From: an uncultured bacterium
Lineage (GTDB): Bacteria; Planctomycetota; UBA1135; GCA-002686595
Reading direction: 5' to 3'
NCBI GenBank assembly: GCA_902826945.1
Contig: CADEGS010000088.1
Location: 1 to 16,209 of the forward strand
Length of the DNA stretch: 16,209 bases
In this document: positions 13,620 to 16,209 of the stretch, piece after piece
Position numbering within the stretch: the stretch's first letter is position 1
Layout of the letters: every line of letters begins with the position of its first letter
Notes under the pieces: generated by a model
Seen by the model: the letters and a program-made list of their open reading frames with translations, nothing else
What the model was told of the DNA's origin: nothing
The model's database searches: none
Program-made: the position numbers and the translations under genes

Positions 13620-14858
13620 ATGGCGCAGAACCCCACCGGTCTCTTGCAGGACGTCTTCGTCGGCCGCCAGCCCATCTACGGGCGGCGCCTCGAGCTCTTC
13701 GCCTACGAGCTGCTCTACCGCGGCGGCGACGTCGACCACGCGGTGTTCAAGGAGGGCGACCGCGCGACCTCGCAGGTGCTCCTGAACACGCTGACCGAGT
13801 TCGGCCTCGACCGCGTCGTCGGCGACCACCTGGCCTTCGTCAACCTGACGCGCGGCTTCGTGATCGGCGAGTACCCGCTGCCGCTGCCGCGCGCGCAGGT
13901 CGTGCTCGAGATCCTCGAGGACGTGCCCGCCGACGCGGAGGTGCTCGAAGGGCTGCGCTCGCTGCGCGAGCGGGGCTTCCGCATCGCGCTCGACGACTTC
14001 GTCCTGGAGAAGAGCCGCGAGCCGCTGCTGCGCCTGACCGACATCGTGAAGGTGGACGTGCTCCACATGAGCGCGGAGGACATCCGGCGCAGCGTCGCCG
14101 AGCTGGCGCCGTACCGGCTCAAGCTCCTGGCCGAGAAGATCGAGTCGCGCGCCCAGTTCCAGACCTGCCTGGACGCGGGCTTCCACTACTTCCAGGGCTA
14201 CTTCCTGGCCAAGCCCAACGTGCTGCAGGGGACGAGCATCCCCGCCTCGCGCGTGAACCTGCTGCGCCTGCTGGGCTCGCTGCAGGACCCCGCGTGCGAC
14301 ATCGAGCGCGTGCAGGAGCTCGTGGCGCAGGACGTGACGCTCAGCTACCGCCTCGTGCGCCACATCAACGCGGCCGTGTTCGGCATGCCGCGGCGCATCG
14401 AGTCGGTGCGCGAGACGGTGCTCTACCTCGGCCTCTCGACGGTGCGCAACCTGGCCTGCCTGTTCCTGCTCGCCAACGTCGAGGACAAGCCGCACGAGCT
14501 GATCGTCACCGCCATGCTGCGCGCGCGCATGTGCCAGGGGCTGGCCGAGGCGAGCGGGCTGTCCGACGCGTCGAGCTACTTCACGGTCGGCCTGTTCTCG
14601 GCGCTCGACGCGCTGCTCGACGCTCCGATGGACCGCATCCTCGAGAAGCTGCCGCTGGCCGCCGACGTGCAGCAGGCGCTGCTCTCGCACGGCGGCCCGC
14701 TGGGCGCGGCGCTCACGTGTGTCCTCGCCTACGAGCGCGGCGACTGGCAGCAGGTGTCGTTCCGCTCGCTCTCGCGGGCGTCGATCAAGCGCGCCTTCCT
14801 GGACGCCGTCCAGTGGGTCGAGGCGATCGACCGCGAGCTGTCCGGGCTGGCCGCCTGA
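13620..14858 (+). CDS. EAL-HDOD (YuxH-type) signalling protein
   Basis: This 412-residue cytoplasmic regulator joins an N-terminal EAL-like domain (about 10-200) to a C-terminal HDOD domain (about 205-400). EAL landmarks are YELLYR (ExLxR with Glu30), VNL (Asn75), LEILE (Glu97), ALDDFVLEKS (Asp125, Asp126), VKVD (Lys144), AEKIES (Glu172) and YFQGYF (Gln192). Many metal and catalytic positions are kept, but the usual DDFGTG loop is degenerate (DDFVLE), as in COG3434-type proteins. Binding of c-di-GMP rather than strong hydrolysis is therefore plausible. The HDOD part shows DVTLSYRLVRHINAAVFGMP at 238-257 and VLYLGLSTVRNL at 267-278. The start at ATG 13620 fits the conserved opening LLQDVFVGRQPIYG. 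An open frame further upstream runs antisense into the neighbour. It is followed on the same strand by a MinD/FlhG-like gene. Confidence 0.9.
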   Translation: MAQNPTGLLQDVFVGRQPIYGRRLELFAYELLYRGGDVDHAVFKEGDRATSQVLLNTLTEFGLDRVVGDHLAFVNLTRGFVIGEYPLPLPRAQVVLEILEDVPADAEVLEGLRSLRERGFRIALDDFVLEKSREPLLRLTDIVKVDVLHMSAEDIRRSVAELAPYRLKLLAEKIESRAQFQTCLDAGFHYFQGYFLAKPNVLQGTSIPASRVNLLRLLGSLQDPACDIERVQELVAQDVTLSYRLVRHINAAVFGMPRRIESVRETVLYLGLSTVRNLACLFLLANVEDKPHELIVTAMLRARMCQGLAEASGLSDASSYFTVGLFSALDALLDAPMDRILEKLPLAADVQQALLSHGGPLGAALTCVLAYERGDWQQVSFRSLSRASIKRAFLDAVQWVEAIDRELSGLAA

Positions 14859-14884
14859 GCCGCGCGAGCGCCTCCGCGCGCGGC
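14859..14884 (+). terminator. hairpin directly after the EAL-HDOD stop
   Basis: GCCGCGCG (14859-14866) and CGCGCGGC (14877-14884) form an 8-bp stem with a 10-base loop, beginning at the first base after the stop codon. A second 6-bp hairpin follows nearby. No T-tract is present, so the terminator call is tentative. Confidence 0.35.
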
Positions 14885-15231
14885 CCCCGGCCGGCGCGGC
14901 AGCGCCGCAGGCGCGATTCCCTCGCCGCGCAGCGACGGAAGCGCCTGTCCCGGGGGTCCGCCCCTCGCTTCACCGAGAACGCTCCGCTCGCTCCCCGGCG
15001 CCGCCTGCTCGCCCGCCGGCCTGCGCCGGATCCCCCGGCCTGCGCGCTCTCCGCGGACCCGCCCGGCCACCCCGATCCCGCCCTCGAGCGCTCCCGCCGT
15101 CGCGCGGAACAGGGCCTCCTCCGCGCGGATTGGCGCCTCAGCGTTTGACCCGCGCAGGGGGGGAGCTTTTGCTAGTCCCTTCCGGCGTTCCGCGCATCCC
15201 GGCCCCCCAAACCGCCCTTCGCCCCCCCCAC
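14885..15231 (+). promoter_or_regulatory. non-coding gap before the MinD-like gene with candidate promoter
   Basis: This is the longest stretch without a gene (373 bases, counting the hairpin after EAL-HDOD). An open frame crosses it but has arginine/proline-rich, low-complexity content and I do not believe it. The only promoter-like sequence is TTGACC (15145-15150) followed, after 17-20 bases, by TTTGCTAGT (15168-15176). The -35 match is good (five of six) and the -10 poor. The leader would be about 50 bases and is C-rich just before the start. Confidence 0.35.
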
Positions 15232-16113
15232 ATGCTCGGCGAGCTCTCGACCCGCACCCTGGGGCGCTTCGGCGCCTACGGCCGGCGTTTCCTCGGGCTC
15301 GGGAGCGAGCCGCTCGCCGCCCGGCCCGCGCGCGTCGTGTGCGTCGCCAGCGGCAAGGGGGGCACCGGCAAGAGCATCGTCGCCTCGAACCTGGCCTGCC
15401 TGCGCGCGCAGCGCGGCGAGCGCGTGGCGCTGGTGGACTTCGACGCGGGCCTGGCCAACGCGCACCTCCTGCTCGGCCTCTCGCCGCGCCACGACCTGGG
15501 CCACGTGCTCGAGGGCGAGGTGGACGCCGTCGAGGCGCTGGTCGAGGGCCCGGCGGGCGTGCAGGTGCTCTCCGGCGGCGTCGGGCGGGACGTGCTGACG
15601 AACCCCACGCGCCGTCAGCTCGAGCGCCTCTTCCGCGCGCTCCTGCCGCTCGAGGAGCGCTTCGACCTGATCGTGGTCGACCTCGGCGCCGGGCTCGGCT
15701 ATCCGGTCCTGACGCACCTGGCCGCCAGCCAGGCGCTGGTGCTCGTCACCGGCCACGAGGCGACCGCGCTCTCCGACGGCTACGCGCTCTACAAGCGCGC
15801 CCGCCGCCTGAGCCCCTCCCTGCGCATCGGGATGGTGGTCAACCGGGCGCCCTCGCAGGAGCTCGCCGACCGCGCCCGCACGCGCTTCACCGAGGCGGTC
15901 GAGCGCTTCCTCGGCGGCACGCCGGAATGGCTGGCCTGGGTGCCCGCCGACCCGGCGGTCGCGCAGAGCGTCGAGCGCCGCGTTCCCGTCGTGCTCGCCG
16001 ACCCGCAGGCGCCCGCCGCGCGCGCGATCGCGCGCCTGGTCGCCTGGGAGGCGATCGACGCCGCCACCGGCCTCGCGCCCTTCTACGACCGGGCGCGCGA
16101 GGCGCTGCGCTGA
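15232..16113 (+). CDS. MinD/FlhG-like P-loop ATPase
   Basis: This 293-residue protein is a SIMIBI-class ATPase of the MinD/ParA superfamily. The deviant Walker A is SGKGGTGKSIVASNLA (40-55, signature Lys42 and catalytic Lys47). VDFDAGLANAHLLLGL at 68-83 is the A-prime/switch I region. RFDLIVVDLGAGLG at 143-156 is Walker B. GHEATALSDGYALYKRA at 174-190 and VVNRAPS at 202-208 fit FlhG/YlxH better than division MinD, and VAQSVERRVPVVLADPQAPA (243-262) matches the FlhG C-terminus. FlhG proteins control flagellar number and placement, but no flagellar gene is visible, so another polar-positioning role is possible. The ATG at 15232 has no ribosome binding site (C-rich leader). A later GTG (codon 36) is possible but would trim the N-terminus sharply. 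The stop lies inside a long hairpin. Confidence 0.85.
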   Translation: MLGELSTRTLGRFGAYGRRFLGLGSEPLAARPARVVCVASGKGGTGKSIVASNLACLRAQRGERVALVDFDAGLANAHLLLGLSPRHDLGHVLEGEVDAVEALVEGPAGVQVLSGGVGRDVLTNPTRRQLERLFRALLPLEERFDLIVVDLGAGLGYPVLTHLAASQALVLVTGHEATALSDGYALYKRARRLSPSLRIGMVVNRAPSQELADRARTRFTEAVERFLGGTPEWLAWVPADPAVAQSVERRVPVVLADPQAPAARAIARLVAWEAIDAATGLAPFYDRAREALR

Positions 16114-16179
16114 GCGAGGAGCCTCGGGAGCCTTCGCGAGGCGCGAGGGCTCCCGAGGCTCCTCGCTCAGCGCAGCGCC
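16101..16179. repeat. near-perfect 79-base hairpin over the end of the MinD-like gene
   Basis: The 32-bp arms 16101-16132 and 16148-16179 are perfect inverted repeats. Inside them the pairing continues with one T-G pair and five more matches to a 3-base loop (16139-16141), so 38 pairs close the structure. The left arm contains the last three codons and the TGA of the MinD-like gene; the right arm mirrors them. It probably terminates transcription, perhaps for both strands, though it has no T-tract and is far longer than needed. Confidence 0.85.
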
Positions 16180-16199
16180 CCGCGGCCGCATGGCCGCGG
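16180..16199. other. second hairpin next to the long inverted repeat
   Basis: CCGCGGCC (16180-16187) and GGCCGCGG (16192-16199) form a perfect 8-bp stem with a 4-base loop GCAT. It directly abuts the 79-base hairpin, making a two-hairpin array. Its role is unknown; it may belong to a terminator or to the next gene's end outside the window. Confidence 0.5.
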
Positions 16200-16209
16200 C
16201 CGGCGCCCC

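Noticed and set aside
10445..15148. A 1567-codon open frame on the plus strand
   Set aside because: It runs antisense to the metallopeptidase and DUF3352-like genes and across non-coding DNA, and its product is low-complexity Arg/Ala/Gly. In very GC-rich DNA stop codons are rare in such frames. Only the domains of the sense genes are recognisable.
15159..15172. A sigma-54 promoter (GG-N10-GC) before the MinD-like gene
   Set aside because: TTGC at the -12 position is right, but the -24 side is a plain G-run with no TGGCAC character.
16101..16179. A fold-back assembly artefact
   Set aside because: A fold-back would continue to mirror the gene, but pairing breaks at 16100/16180 and different sequence follows. 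It is not excluded without reads, but is less likely.

Overview
The window is very GC-rich (by eye about 70% or more G+C) and gene-dense. It carries about 14 protein genes on both strands. I see no tRNA, rRNA, CRISPR array, insertion sequence or phage gene. The best guess for the source is a member of the Planctomycetota. The reasons are the several secreted proteins of unknown function, the DUF3352-like secreted protein, the FTP/HExxH/MAM-like metallopeptidase, and that peptidase's C-terminal domain ending in an FYFQGFVTDG...FSATRGLQVTV block, which I recall from planctomycete secreted proteins. This placement is an inference from style, not from a marker gene.

Layout. Positions 3-4430 (minus) form one tightly packed run read right to left: a secreted protein with a GMGD beta repeat (DUF4097-like), an AtuA-family (DUF1446) protein, its separate small AtuA C-terminal-like partner, a phosphate acetyltransferase, and two FKBP-type prolyl isomerase lipoproteins. 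Three consecutive junctions are a 3-bp gap or 4-bp stop/start overlaps, so translation is probably coupled. Positions 4522-5127 (plus) encode pyroglutamyl-peptidase I. Its stop codon shares the palindrome CTAG with the stop of a DUF309 gene on the other strand. Positions 5124-7817 (minus) hold DUF309 and two tandem secreted paralogues of unknown function, one with six mature cysteines and the other with none. Positions 8044-11061 (minus) encode a 1005-residue secreted zinc metallopeptidase.

The most interesting item is a short plus-strand gene at 11359-11574. It is broken by an in-frame TGA at codon 11, but has a strong ribosome binding site and reads as a complete SelW/Rdx-family selenoprotein (Cys-Val-Gln-Sec). 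A perfect 7-bp hairpin with loop GGUCU begins 14 bases after the UGA and fits a bacterial SECIS element. Standard gene calling would lose this gene.

The right part holds a DUF3352-like secreted protein (11618-13459, minus), an EAL-HDOD regulator (13620-14858, plus) and a MinD/FlhG-like ATPase (15232-16113, plus). The last gene runs into a near-perfect 79-base hairpin with 32-bp perfect arms that contain its stop codon. The EAL-HDOD/FlhG-like pair hints at motility or cell-surface control, but no flagellar gene is present to confirm it.
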